Below are positions 44,687 through 55,567 of a stretch of 64,000 nucleotides of DNA, piece after piece. The notes under the pieces are model-generated. The model was not told the DNA's origin and ran no database searches. It saw only the letters and a program-made list of their open reading frames with translations. A program made the translations under genes and the position numbers. Position 1 is the first letter of the stretch, and each line of letters starts with the position of its first letter. This DNA is from Fragum whitleyi. Taxonomy: Eukaryota > Mollusca > Bivalvia > Cardiida > Cardiidae. The DNA lies in assembly GCA_948146395.1 (NCBI GenBank), contig OX411551.1, positions 62,496,346 through 62,560,345 on the forward strand, read 5' to 3'.

Positions 44687-44989
44687 TAACTTCATGTGGT
44701 ACCTCCTGAATTTTCCAACACACAAACAAAATGTAAAAGGTAAAAGCCGCCAGGTTGTAAAGTCTCAAAGAAATTCAAATAATAAAACTTTGCAAAAGGG
44801 TCCTTTACGCTATTCTCCTGGCACCTCAGAAATCTTAAAATAGAATAACAGAGTAGAAACAATGCAGAAATGTGTTATATAAGGTTGTGTGTGGCTTTGT
44901 GAAATTAGAAAAAATTGTGCTGGAGCGCACAGTATGTAAATAGTGCAGCCTGAGAATAACTAATTTCAAATAGCAGATGTTGCACTTGT

Positions 44990-45190
44990 ATCATAATGGG
45001 TGAAATAAATCAAAGTCAAATATACTAAACTACATTTTAAATGAATGATTAACTAGGAATTGTCTGTCTACATAGTTTCTAAAGAAGTCTCCCCCACTCA
45101 CTGCTCTGTGGGCAACTTTACATTAGTGTAATCTCTTGTGTAAATTCCTAACAGAACAGGGTCGGTCACCTGACCCACTCGTGACCCCTT
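44990..45190 (-). repeat. Left LTR-like direct repeat of a truncated LTR element
   Basis: ATAATGGGTGAAATAAATCA, TGTCTACATAGTTTCTAAAG and TTGTGTAAATTCCTAACAGA recur at 45801-46000 with about 80 percent identity. On the - strand this would be the 3' LTR. Confidence 0.5.
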
Positions 45191-45376
45191 GTGGAATCTG
45201 AATTGTAGGTAAGTATATGTAGGGTACAACTGATAACATTGGCAGAATCCCACAAACCTTGTATGAGACAAAATAGTTTTCAGCTCACAAGATGTTTGCA
45301 GCTTTTATGCCAATATCTGTTGACAAGTGTCTGATGTAACGTTGCGCTCATGGGATCCCAGCCTTTACTAGACAGT

Positions 45377-45565
45377 TCAGCATCTAGATTCGTCAGATTT
45401 GCGGCTTCGAAGTATACTTTTCATCCACTCTTTAAAGTCACGAGGACTAGATCCATTGAAAGTCTGTACAACCCTAGCAATACCTTGTGCCCCTATGGTA
45501 GTGTTAAGGCTTTGCATCTGCTGGTCAACAGACTTGAATAAATCTATGAAAATATTTTCTGCCAT
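45377..45565 (-). pseudogene. Gag amino terminus of an LTR retrotransposon
   Basis: The - strand ATG at 45565 opens a frame MAENIFIDLFKSVDQQMQSL followed by VQTFNGSSPRDFKEWMKSI. The F-(N/D)-G-x-x-P-x-D-F-K-E-W-x-K-S-I pattern is the start of the capsid-like domain of gypsy-type Gag. It stops at 45377 and no capsid, zinc knuckle or pol follows, so the element is internally deleted between its two LTR-like repeats. Confidence 0.6.
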
Positions 45566-45800
45566 CTTGTTTTTGTGAGTTAGCAAAAAGAATAAGCATC
45601 TTACGGTTTCACATTCCAGTAGATCCAATAATACACAGCAAAAAATCAGCACATTGAAATTTGAAGATGTCAAGAAATTGTAACAAAAAATGTCCAAGTA
45701 TTTCTATGCAGTAGCCACTGCAACGCAAGTTTGTTTTCTTTTATGTAAAGTCATCCATTCCTTTGTCATCGGCACCACTAAAGTCCGCCCACCATCTTTA

Positions 45801-46000
45801 TACCATAATGGGCGAAATAAATCAAAGTCAAATGTACTAAAGTACATTTTTGATAAATGAATCGCTAGGAATTGCCTGTCTACATAGTTTCTAAAGAAGT
45901 CTCTCCCACTTGCCACTCTGTGGGCGCCTTTATATACCTCTTGTGTACATTCCTAATAGAACAAGGTCACCTGATCTACCCATCCACTGACATGCTGCCC
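45801..46000 (-). repeat. Right LTR-like direct repeat (5' LTR on the - strand)
   Basis: Partner of 44990-45190. On the - strand it contains TATATAAAGGCGCCCACAG, a TATA-box-like promoter, consistent with a 5' LTR upstream of the gag start at 45565. Exact LTR ends were not resolved. Confidence 0.5.
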
Positions 46001-46201
46001 AGCGACTCGCTACCTGTTTTAAATAGTTCATGACTAAATAATCAGACTATTCTTAGACAGGTATGGTAGAGTCATTCAAAAAGGAGTCTCGCAGAGATTG
46101 ATTGTTTCACACACTGCCCCCACTCTCACCCAATGTCATTTTCTCACAATAAACTGGACTATTTGTTAGAAATTTTATCTGCACAGCCCCTCTTCCATGG
46201 A

Positions 46202-46411
46202 CCGGCACTCAGACTTTCCGACTATTTGTCTCTCACCAATGGGTTGATAATCGTAGACCTATGTGAGATAGCAGCTGGAGGCTAGGAAAGAATGTGATGG
46301 TTGTACTGGTGAGAGAAATACCAGGAATCCATTGTTAGGTGCTCCAGCCGCCGCGATATAACTGAAATAATGTTGAAAGCGGCGTTAAACTCCATTCAAT
46401 CATTAAATCAA
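46202..46411 (+). mobile_element. tRNA-derived SINE, head missing
   Basis: Starts CCGGCACTCAGACTTTCCG, ends CAATCATTAAATCA. Target duplication CCTCTTCCATGGA at 46189-46201 and 46412-46424. Confidence 0.85.
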
Positions 46412-46569
46412 CCTCTTCCATGGAACGTAATGGTGAACATTCAGGTCTTTGGACAATGGCATTACAACCAAAAAGGACATTTCACAATTAGATTTTAATA
46501 AAGTGCAGTTTCTGCAATACACATGAGAAATATCAAGTAAGAATGCTAAGTGGTTATGTCATTTTATTA

Positions 46570-46853
46570 GAATGGCTGTTCTCAGAGAAAAACCCAAGGT
46601 ATTATGATCACCTTGGCATAGTTCACGTTGGTGTGGTGTTGACAATCTTAACCTTGGTCATATCACTGTTGTTATTGAAGATATCTTCATGAAACTTGGC
46701 ATGTGTCTTCAACATTGCTAGAGCTAGTCAGCCTATCAACAGGGATAACTCTGGAAGCATTTGTGTAAGAATTATGTCCCTTTTTAGACATAAAATTTTT
46801 GTTATATCCAGCACTGCAGCCGAGCATTGCATCCGAAGGCGGTGCTCTTGTTC
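46570..46853 (+). mobile_element. HINE-like element, family H, copy 4
   Basis: TGGCTGTTCTCAGAGAAAAAC start, TGAAGATATCTTCATGAAAC, end GCGGTGCTCTTGTT. Confidence 0.6.
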
Positions 46854-47005
46854 AATGACTAAAATTACATTGTGTATGACTAAACAGAAAACACATTATC
46901 ATGTATGTGAAAGTGATAAAATACTTAAAACTTTCAATAAACACTTAAGGTTTTACATTATAAATGTCTTTTTTATCAAATTATTTATCAGCCAAGTATG
47001 CAATA

Positions 47006-47770
47006 TCCCAGCCAAGAAAGGAGCCACAAGCATGTCCCTTTACCATCAGCAGTGCCGCCGTCATAGCGCAGTTGGTAGCGCGTCGGACTGTCAATCTAGA
47101 GTTCGCGGGTTCGATCCCCGACGGTGGCACTCATTCTTTCCGACTATTTGTCTCTCACCAATGGGTTGATAATCGTAGACCTATGTGAGATAGCGGCTGG
47201 AGGCTAGGAAAGAATGTGGTGGTTGTACTGGTGATAGAAATACCAGGAATCCATTGTTAGGTGCTCCAGCCACAGCGATATATCTGAAATAATGTTGAAA
47301 GCGGCGTTAAACTCCATTCAATCAATCAATCAATTACCATCAGCAGTTGATGAAAGGGGTATGTAGGGACACACAGGGAAAATAGAGACATTCAGAAATT
47401 GGGGTGTGTTCTCTGCCTAGAAAATTACCTCTCATTTTTCATACTAATGGACTTGATGTCATAGTAGTAAAATACAAAGGGCCTAGACAAGAGGATTTTG
47501 ATATCAGTTAAAGCAAGAATTCATTGCCAAGACATCAAATAAGGTACAGACAACTTTTGACTACCATAACTTGTGATAAGCAAAACAAAAATTGTGGAAA
47601 ATACAGATATATATAAAGTCCATTAGTATGAAAAATGAGAGGTAATTTTCTAGGCAGAGAACACACCCCAATTTCTGAATGTCTCTATTTTCCCTGTGTG
47701 TCCCTACATACCCCTTTCATCAACTGCTGATGGTAAAGGGACATGCTTGTGGCTCCTTTCTTGGCTGGGA
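47006..47770. repeat. Perfect 155 bp inverted duplication, one arm carrying a SINE
   Basis: Left arm 47006-47053 plus 47348-47454; right arm 47616-47770, reverse complement, no mismatch found by eye. Examples: CAAGCATGTCCCTTTACCAT / ATGGTAAAGGGACATGCTTG and GAGAGGTAATTTTCTAGGC / its complement. Loop 47455-47615. The right arm lacks the SINE. Confidence 0.9.
47054..47333 (+). mobile_element. Full-length tRNA-derived SINE with Asp-like head
   Basis: Head GCCGCCGTCATAGCGCAGTT, anticodon loop CTGTCAA (GTC), B box GGGTTCGATCC, acceptor pairing GCCGCCG/CGGTGGC. Tail (CAAT)n. Target duplication TTACCATCAGCAGT at 47040-47053 and 47334-47347. Confidence 0.9.
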
Positions 47771-47799
47771 AAAAAGGTTCATGGGCTCATACATGTTAG

Positions 47800-48557
47800 C
47801 TCTTGGGAACAAACCTGAATCAAAAATTTCTTTTATAAAAACATTTGAGCACAAATTTATACTTACAATCAATGACATCTATTTGAGTGTATTAAAAGGT
47901 TGTAAATATAGTCCCACAGTTTCTTGTATCAATCTTACAAAACAAAGTCTATACCAAACAATCTTCTGTCATGTTGTTTTCCTCCATGTTGGAAACTCTA
48001 AGGGAATAACTCTTGTTTAATGTATAGCTATGTTTTTCAATCCTTAAATGTGCTCTTGTACCAAACAGTCTTCTGTCATGTTGTTTTCCTCCATATTGGA
48101 AACTCGTAGGGAAAAACTCTTGTTTAACATAAAATTATGTTTTTTAACCCTGTAATGTGTTCTTGTACCAAACAATCTTCTGTCATGTTGTTTTCCTCCA
48201 TATTGGAAACTCTTAGGGAATAACTATTGTTTAATGTATAGCTATGTTTTTCAATCCTTAAATGTGCTCTTGTACCAAATAAACTTCTGTCATGTTGTTT
48301 TCTGCCATATTGGAAACTCGTAGGGAATAACTCTTGTTTAATGTATAGCTCTGTTTTTCAATCCTTGAATGTGCTCTTGTACCAAACAATCTTCTGTCAT
48401 GTTGTTTTCTGCCATATTGGAAACTCGTAGGGAATAACTCGTTTTTTATATAGGTATTTTTGTTAATCCTTAAAATGCTCTTGTACCAAACAATCTTCCG
48501 TCATGTTGTTTTCTGCCATATTGGAAACTCATAGGGAATAACTTGTGTTTAATATAT
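47800..48557 (+). repeat. Tandem ~108 bp satellite-like array, copy 1
   Basis: A ~150 bp leader (AAATTTCTTTTATAAAAACA, GTTGTAAATATAGTCCCACA) then about six units of GTACCAAACAATCTTCTGTC ... GGAAACTC, AGGGAATAACTCTTGTTTAA. Each unit ends in CTCTTGTT, the end motif of the HINE-like families. Same leader and units at 59228-59810. Confidence 0.85.
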
Positions 48558-48870
48558 TGTAGTACAGCGACGGCGAGAGCGAAGGAGGTTGTACAGGTAG
48601 AATAATTAACAAAGCAACACAACGTCCATTATCAGCTATTATTTTATTTACATTATTTACACCCGACCAAGTAACCTGTCTACTCTACTCCAGTCTCCAG
48701 TCTGTCTCAGTCTGTCTGCTGCGGCGGTTAACAGCCTCTTATATACTCAGCCACCGGTCATACAACACTCTCAGGTCACGCCCCTCGAAACGTGCTCAAG
48801 TCACGTTTTTCAACACGCGATATCCTCGAGAGTATTGCACAACTACAGTGCTGGCACTCATCGTGTTACA
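48558..48870 (-). repeat. LTR (3' LTR of the env-bearing element)
   Basis: Read on the - strand it starts TGTAACACGATGAG and ends GCTGTACTACA (TG...CA, with TGTA/TACA short inverted ends). It contains GAGTATATAAGAGGC (TATA box) about 160 bases in. 313 bp. A polypurine tract precedes it. No second copy was found in the window. Confidence 0.75.
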
Positions 48871-48888
48871 TCCGCCCTTTTCTTTTTA
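48871..48888 (-). promoter_or_regulatory. Polypurine tract
   Basis: AAAAAGAAAAGGGCGGA on the - strand, directly before the LTR's TG, the expected plus-strand primer site. Confidence 0.7.
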
Positions 48889-49288
48889 AAATTTGTAAAC
48901 CTTTACAAATTTAACATGAACTTATTAATCGAAATTACGTCATGATACAAGAAAAAGAAATAAACAAAACTGTATGGCATTCCTGTTGTAACCCACATCA
49001 CTTACTAAATTAACTAGAATCTTGACTTTACTATATCAACAGAGGAGTGATGTCCATACTTGAAGTAAATAGAAACCTAACTTAATTAAACAGAAAGAAC
49101 ATTAACAATGGCAATTGAACATGTATTTTTAACCTAACCATAAACCTTAACTAGCATACCAGCAAAGTAACTAGTATACCAGCAAAGTAAAACTTAACTT
49201 AACCCCTACCTTGAATTAAAATATTGGTCCTCTTTATTGCACATAAATTCTGTAACACTACACAATGTTTATGACTGTTTATGACTAA
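48889..49288. other. Non-coding region between accessory ORF and polypurine tract
   Basis: A-rich on the - strand; a short tandem copy of CTAGCATACCAGCAAAGTAA near 49150-49190. No frame of note. Confidence 0.4.
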
Positions 49289-49702
49289 TCATTCCTGCAT
49301 CTCAGTGTATTTACAATGTTTGTCTGTCTCGTCCTCCTCATATTCTGTCTCGTCCTCCTCGTATTCGGTCTCCTCCTCCTCCTCGTCATCCACGGCCTCG
49401 TGTCCCTCATTGTCTCCCAGACGTAAACAGCTTTCACAATCCTTGGCATGTGGTCGATCTACCCGAACGACCACACAGTCATCATCATCTGTAGCGTTTT
49501 CAGGGTTGACGAGGATGCAATCGTTGTCGTCATCGTCCCCGGTAATATCCTTCAATTTAAAATGATCCAGTACAGCAGCAGTCACTTGCACGGACAGGTG
49601 TCCAATATACCTGTCTGGCATCTGGTTGTAGTTATTTTCACGTACTACATGTTCAATAATTTCTGAAACTTTATGAAAGTGTCCCATATTTTTGGAAGCC
49701 AT
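49289..49702 (-). CDS. Acidic accessory ORF downstream of env
   Basis: From the ATG at 49702 (MASKNMGHFHKVSEIIEHVV) the frame runs 137 codons to a stop at 49289; an upstream ATG at 49750 is also in frame. The N-terminal ~55 residues look folded (alternating helices, VQVTAAVLDHFKLKD). They are followed by an Asp cluster, a Cys pair region (KDCESCLRLGD) and a Glu/Thr/Tyr repeat with two copies of ETEYEED. It lies between env and the 3' LTR on the same strand, as accessory genes of complex retroelements do. The frame is intact while env is broken. I recognise no homologue; a role is unknown. Confidence 0.55.
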   Translation of the reverse strand: MASKNMGHFHKVSEIIEHVVRENNYNQMPDRYIGHLSVQVTAAVLDHFKLKDITGDDDDNDCILVNPENATDDDDCVVVRVDRPHAKDCESCLRLGDNEGHEAVDDEEEEETEYEEDETEYEEDETDKHCKYTEMQE

Positions 49703-49911
49703 CTCAAGTGTCGAATGTTCGGTGTTCGTAGAATGAAGATTAAACCACAAGTGAGAGATATTCTAATTTTCTGGATCTACAGGTAAGTTTATCAAAGTTT
49801 ATCAAAGCAATTATTCTTATCAACTTGTATTGTGTCCAATTATTGGTTCCCATATAATTACTACGATTTACTACGACAGTCTTATCAGCCATCTATCTAC
49901 TGTTCTGTATG

Positions 49912-52235
49912 TTAATTAACCCTTTTGTGGGCGGTCAACAGGTATGGATACAGTGTAGGTATCCTTTGGTCGGTGCTCGACACTGCCGCGGTTGATGGTT
50001 CCTTCCCATCGATCCCCATAGTTTGGAGTTCAACTTCTGTCGAATCCTCGGCCTGCCATTGCCGCTTCACACACCTTTTACATAAGCAATATGGCAGAAA
50101 TTTTCTAATTCTAGGCGAAATACAATAGCGAACTACAACAACAAGGGCAGCCACCAGGGTTAGCACAAGACTAGCAATATACCAAAAATTAAACTATGCA
50201 TGTCCGTCTACATAGTGTACATTATGTAGTTGTCGCAGTAACGCGTCCAGGGGCATGTCATTAATAGTCGTCATTTGTTCTGGTATGTCAATTTTCGAAA
50301 CATTGGGAAATTGTTCTTTAAAAGGTTTCCAAACCACGTCATCAGTAAATTTTGCAATTTTCAACTGGGTGTATTGTTCATGAGTCATGTTTGTCTTACC
50401 AACAACGTAGGGTTGTGATAAAGTAAAGAATTTATTTGAAGCAATACAACCACTGTCTACCTTAATTACGTCAATGGGCGACAAAGTATGAACCTCAGTA
50501 TGCAGGCCTTTACATACCAATGCAAAACTTAAGTTCGTCCGCGAAATAATCAACCATGTGGTATCAAGTAAGTATTTAGCTACAGGCAATCTCTCTTGAG
50601 ATACTTGTGGTGTACAGTAATCTGTTTTCCTTGCGTCCACAAACAAATTAATTAAACAGGTATGGTCTACATTTACCGGGAATTCAGGACTTATTATCGT
50701 ACAAAATTTCGTCCTATGGTGACTACAAGTCTGAACTTCTGTATCGGAAAGTAAACGATATCTTGTTCGTGCTTTATCTATCAAGAACGCATTTCTTTCT
50801 AATCGGTAATTAGCCAATAAATCAGTATGTTTAGTTCTCCCTCGGTGATTGACACCAACAGATGGAGGTACTGGAATTGAGATAGCCTCAAAAACTCCAT
50901 AGCTTTTATCAAGTCTAATTACTTGAATTGATAAAATAATGATTATTTTTATTATGCCCCCGATAGGGAGGCATCATAAATTTGACTTGTCCGTCCGTCC
51001 GTCTGTCCGTCCGTCCGTCTGTCCGTCCGTCCGTCATTCCGTCCAAAAACTTTAACATTGGCCATAACTTCCTTATTACTTAACATATTCGCATCATACT
51101 TTACCACAACATTCCTTGGTACATTACCTTTCTGTAGGCACATACTTTGGTGACCTTGACCCCTGGATGACCTTGACCTTCAACATAGATTGGCCATAAT
51201 TTAAAATCAAAGCGGTGTCGGGGGCATTGTCATCTTACAGTGACAGCTCTTGTTCCATTAACGAAGGCTGTTTCTGTTCGCAGGTACTTATAAAACTCCC
51301 ATATCTCAGTTTTTGGGTCGTTAATTAGTGACATTCAATCAGGCAACGCCTTTTGAATTTCAACTAACAAGCTTTGTAATCTCGGTGGACTAATTATCGT
51401 TACGGGAAGTTTTCCCAGAGCCAAATAATCTAAGTCAGCTCTTAGCTGCGTGAGATATGTTTTCGCGTTTTGTGCGAGAATAGTTATTTCACTAATTAGA
51501 AGATTTAGGTAACTGTATACCTCGAGAAATCGACGGTTTTCACTGATTTGCTTGGTAAGTTCTTGAGCCATAGAATTTATTTTTATATCCATCGCGTAAA
51601 GACTTTTGATTATTATAGACATTGTTCTACGGTTTTCGCGAATGAGTGTTCTTGACTCGTTAATAATTGTCAAACTTTGCTCAACTATGTGGACTATCTG
51701 CTTTTGATTTGATTCCAGAGATGATACCTGATTGCGAATATTCTGTAGGTCAGATTCACTGACTACTCCAAATAACCATGACATTGCATCTCCTACAAAT
51801 GGTAATAAACTCCTACGATTGCGAGTCTTATTCGCTAACGACATTAGAGGAAACAATTCACTCTTTATGTCTTTTTCAACCTCTTGCAAGTACTTAACTT
51901 TTTGGCCTTAGTCCTTGAAAAGTAAGTTGGAAATTTTCTGTCCCTTTCAAGTGACTTGATTCTACGACATTAAATGCTTGTTTAACTCGTTTAAGATCTT
52001 CAGCTAACCTTGCCAGAAGATCCTGGATATTTTCAAAATCAATTACAACTGTTGCTAGCCATTTTGCCCGAGTGGTGCTAACTTCATTTTTTTTATAATA
52101 TACAACATTGTCCCAAATAACTATTGCTTCAGCAACGAACGAGGCCGACAAACGCTGTCTAACATTTAGGACACATAACATTACTGCCAAAATGCTTAAT
52201 GTAAACGTGAAGTTAACCATTGTTCTTTCCTACAA
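49912..52235 (-). pseudogene. Broken retroelement envelope (class I fusion-like)
   Basis: Four - strand pieces in order. 51894-52220: hydrophobic leader then the DNVVYYKKNEV region. 51335-51889: a basic RNRR site followed by a small hydrophobic stretch (LLPFVGDAMSWLF), then a long heptad helix, the layout of errantivirus/baculovirus F-type and other class I Env. 50194-50817: a Cys-rich domain. 49912-50166: a single membrane segment (about 50105-50180) and a basic, Cys-containing tail. Breaks: frameshift near 51905, stop at about 51332, a family D insertion at 50946-51254, stop at about 50191. An acceptor-like TTGTAG sits just before the start. Non-functional as it stands. Confidence 0.8.
50946..51254 (+). 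mobile_element. HINE-like element, family D, copy 2, inside env
   Basis: TTATGCCCCCGATAGGGAGGC start, (GTCC)n, GACCTTGACCTTCAACATAG body, GGTGTCGGGGGCATT, palindrome TGTCATCTTACAGTGACA, GCTCTTGTT. Reading env across it on the - strand continues in frame, so the element entered without a target duplication of note. Confidence 0.85.
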
Positions 52236-52266
52236 TGAACAAGAACAATGAACTTAATTACAGTAC

Positions 52267-53370
52267 TGAACAAAAACTCTGACTTGTTTGCAAAAACTGA
52301 TGCTGATTTAAGTCATACGGACACAGTTAAGATGAGAATAGATACTGGAACACACATGAACCAATTAAACTCAGACCTTATCGTACTCAACTAAATAAAA
52401 GAAAAATTATCGATCAGGCAGTTGACGAAATGTTAGAATCTAAGATCATACAACGAAGTAGATCAGCATGGTCATTTGCAGTTGTAATCGTTGATAAGAA
52501 AGACGGAACAAAAAGGTTTTGCGTTGATTTTCGACAATTGAACAAAATTACAAAGACAAATTCTTACCCTCTTCCAGTAATAGATGACATATTAGCACTG
52601 TTAGGCAAGGCTAAGTACTTTTCTTCTCTCGATTTAAAATCAGGGTATTGGCAAGTCAAGATGGCTGAGTGTGACAAGGAAAAGACAGCATTTACTTGTC
52701 ACAGAGGTCTCTTCGAGTTCAACTTTATGCCCTTCGGACTTACGAATGCCCCTGCGATCTTCCAAGAGTTAATGAATAGAGTTTTGGAAGGCTTAAGTGA
52801 TTTTACAACCGCTTATTTAGATGATATTTTGATATATTCAAGAAGTTTAGAAGAGCACGTAAATCACATACAACAAGTGTTTCAACGTCTTTGTGAACAT
52901 GGTCTTCGTCTGAAACTCAAGAAATGTAGTTTCCTGAAAAAAGAAACTAATTACTTAGGATTTGTTATCAATGCTAAGGGCATTCAGCCAGAGGAGACAA
53001 AAGTTGATGTAATTAGATCTCTTTCACCTCCAACTAATGTGCGCGAGGTAAGAAGTTTTATAACTATGTGTAGTTACTATCGAAGATTTATACCTCAATT
53101 TTCTAGCGTAGCTGAACCTATTATTTCTCTAACTCGGAAATACGCCAAGTTCAAATGGGACTCTAGTTGCCAATTAGCTTTTGATAAATTGAAGGATAAA
53201 TTGTCAGAATTGCCCTTTTTATGCTTCCCCGACTTACCATATAAATTGTACGCTGACGCAAGAGACAAATGCATTGGTGCATGTCTTACCCAGACTGTTA
53301 TTGAACAAGGACAAGAAATTGAGGCACGTCATAAAAGACTGTCGACTGCGAAAAGCCAGTATAAATGCTA
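52267..53370 (+). pseudogene. Reverse transcriptase of a gypsy-type retroelement
   Basis: From a frameshifted lead-in (52267-52350) the main frame is open from about 52352. Motifs: KRFCVDFRQLN, YPLPVIDDIL, FSSLDLKSGYWQ, FMPFGLTNAPAIFQ, the active site AYLDDILIYS (52808-52837), LGFVINAKGI, and the RNase H lead FLCFPDLPYKLYADA. RNase H is cut off after about 53370 and joined to gag-type sequence; integrase is missing. The element order is therefore wrong for an intact copy. Family: Ty3/gypsy (Metaviridae-like) by the FMPFGLTNAP and YLDD motifs. It lies head to head with the env pieces 30-60 bases away. Confidence 0.9.
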
Positions 53371-54225
53371 CTTCCAAAAAGCCAAAATATCAAAGAAATA
53401 TTGAAAACGTTAAATGCTATGCGTGTGGGAAATTTGGACACATCGCTAGAAATTGTCCAGAGAAGCAAACACAAAATAACTCTTTAAACTCAAATGCTTC
53501 CCACATGTAGAAGCCGGTGTGGGAAGAAAATCAGAAGGCAGACTGAAGGCAAAATTTTTGAAAAAGAATAAACATACTAAAAGGAAATGTATTCAAATTA
53601 ATTCAGTTAACAAAGGACCTAATTCTCTCCTTATCAAATTACAAAAACAAAAATATAGAGCTCTTTTAGATTTGGGCGCTGAGGTATCTTTGATTCATAG
53701 TCGTGTTTATAATGCATTAAAAATAAAACCTAGGTTGCAAGAACATAAATTAGACTTAACAACTGCTGGAAATACTCCACTTCACATCGATGGTATAGCA
53801 GAAATTGAGTTTATGTTAGGAGGGCTAAAAATGACCCATAAATTTTATGTAGTACGAGACCTTAACCGGAATATTATAATAGGACTTGATTGGCTTCAAT
53901 CACGAGGGGTGCGTGTGCATCATAATTTGGGATGTATCCGGGTCGATGAGTCATACGTTCCCCTTGTAGATGATATACATATATCTTCCGTTGCTAGGAT
54001 GAAACATAAAACCAAGCTTCCTCCGCAATCTGCCCATATTTGTCAATGTCAGGTGAGAAAGCACGTGGATCTTCCACCAGGTTTTGAGTATGAGATTTCT
54101 CCCTTCGAAATAGGTCAAATTGGCAGTGAGCCAGGTTTGTTAATGATGAATTCAATTTCTAAGCTTTCTGATAACAGGAGATTACCCGTTATGCTCGTTA
54201 ACACCACTAATAAGTGGAGCCGGAG
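53370..54225 (+). pseudogene. Gag zinc knuckle and protease pieces
   Basis: At 53412-53453 the frame reads CYACGKFGHIARNC, a CCHC zinc knuckle (C-x2-C-x4-H-x4-C). After a stop at about 53508, another frame (53519-54232) holds an aspartic protease domain: YRALLDLGAEVSLIHSRVY, then NIIIGLDWLQSRG. The usual D-(T/S)-G-A motif is DLGA, so the catalytic loop is altered. The piece normally precedes reverse transcriptase; here it follows it. Truncated at 54216 by SINE-like sequence. Confidence 0.8.
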
Positions 54226-54296
54226 CACCTAACAATTGATTTCGGGTATTTCTTTCACCTGTACTACCATTACATCCTTTCCTAGCCTCCGACTGA
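54216..54296 (-). mobile_element. SINE fragment
   Basis: CCGGAGCACCTAACAATTGA and CCTTTCCTAGCCTCCGACTG are the reverse complement of the SINE body; head and tail are absent. Confidence 0.7.
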
Positions 54297-54356
54297 TCAT
54301 CTTGACCTATCATTATTTCCCTTTCACCTGAAATTATCTGAAACGGATAGATACAT

Positions 54357-55567
54357 CAGTGCTCTCAATAAGCGGACGTCGATGTAATATACGTCCAGAA
54401 TTTCAAAAATTATGTCCGGAAAATCAAACCCGGACGTAAAAAAACGCCCGATATTCGAGGAAAACGTCCTGTAATTTGACCCCGGACGTTTTACGAATTT
54501 ACCTAATTAAGGGTTTAACGTAAGTCTACATGTGCAAAAAATCGATAATCAGCGCGAGCATACGCTGACCAAAACAAGCCATGTGTAACGATCAGGGTAT
54601 TAGATTGTCGCTATAACAACCAGTCTTTGATAACGCAATCTTGGGTTAGCGACGCATCCTTACCGTTTCTGTCATTACCTTTCTTCGTCGGATACAGATC
54701 GCGTGGGTCCTTTGATAGGGTTATTGAATCAAACAAAATTCAAGTCAGGGGAATATTCGTTATATCAAACGAAGTTCAGGCAGCTCAGACCGATAAAATT
54801 TCGAAATATCACTTCCTAAAAGTCTTAGAATAGATCTACGGGTAATTTATCCGAAGTGAAAAAGACGCTACCGGAAAACATTTACAAAAGGTCATTCGAC
54901 TGTCCTCGTTTAAATACGTTTAGAACCGGCATCTTCGGAGAACGCGGGGAAATCCCAATGACGTCATTTAAATTGTCTGCAACAAGTCTGACGAGAGATT
55001 TGAAATTACGAATTTACTATTTGGATTATTCTTCGTAAGTTTAAATAGGTTTAGAACTTTTATTGGCACACTACCTAGAACGTTCGCCACCGTTAAGAAG
55101 ACTGGCCGAGGAAAATTAAAGCTGCATTAATTTCCGTAATATCGCCGGATACAAAAACTTCGTTACGAAAATTTGAGTAAGCCACATTTCCTAGGCCCAC
55201 CGCGCAAGATACATCTAAGGACCGATTCCAAATAGAAACTCCACATTTTCTCATATTAGTTTACATAATTTATTCAATGAAAATAATAAAAGGTGATTGT
55301 GAAACCAAAGCTCGTACCTACAGCTATAAGTCAAAGCTACAAGTTTTAAGACTTGGAAGTCGTTTATCCTTAGAGAACCAACTAGAATCATGGACTTTAA
55401 GCAAAAATTTAACTTATATTTAACATGGAAACGAGCATTTACAAAGTGTGCAAAAAAAAATTGATTGGGGGGGGGGGGGTAAAAATTCCTTACTTCGAAA
55501 AAAAATTCCTGAAATTCCAACATGGAATTACAAAAATTCCTGATTTTGGCCCTTATTGAGAGCACTG
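54357..55567. mobile_element. Second hAT-type element with 6 bp target duplications
   Basis: Ends CAGTGCTCTCAATAAGC and, complemented, CAGTGCTCTCAATAAGG; flanks ATACAT at 54351-54356 and 55568-55573. A G homopolymer run lies near the right end (55474-55486), as in the element at 34133. Long hydrophilic frames inside have no recognised transposase motif. Confidence 0.75.

Noticed and set aside
44990..46000. A coding gene with the FFRNYVDRQFLAIH segment at 45704-45916
   Set aside because: The same segment recurs at 45010-45150 with stops; it is better explained as LTR sequence.
47054..47130. Possible functional tRNA-Asp gene
   Set aside because: It is the head of a full SINE with target duplications; no terminator follows the tRNA part.
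46696..47188. 157- and 74-codon + strand frames
   Set aside because: They run through a family H end and the SINE head; no protein similarity.
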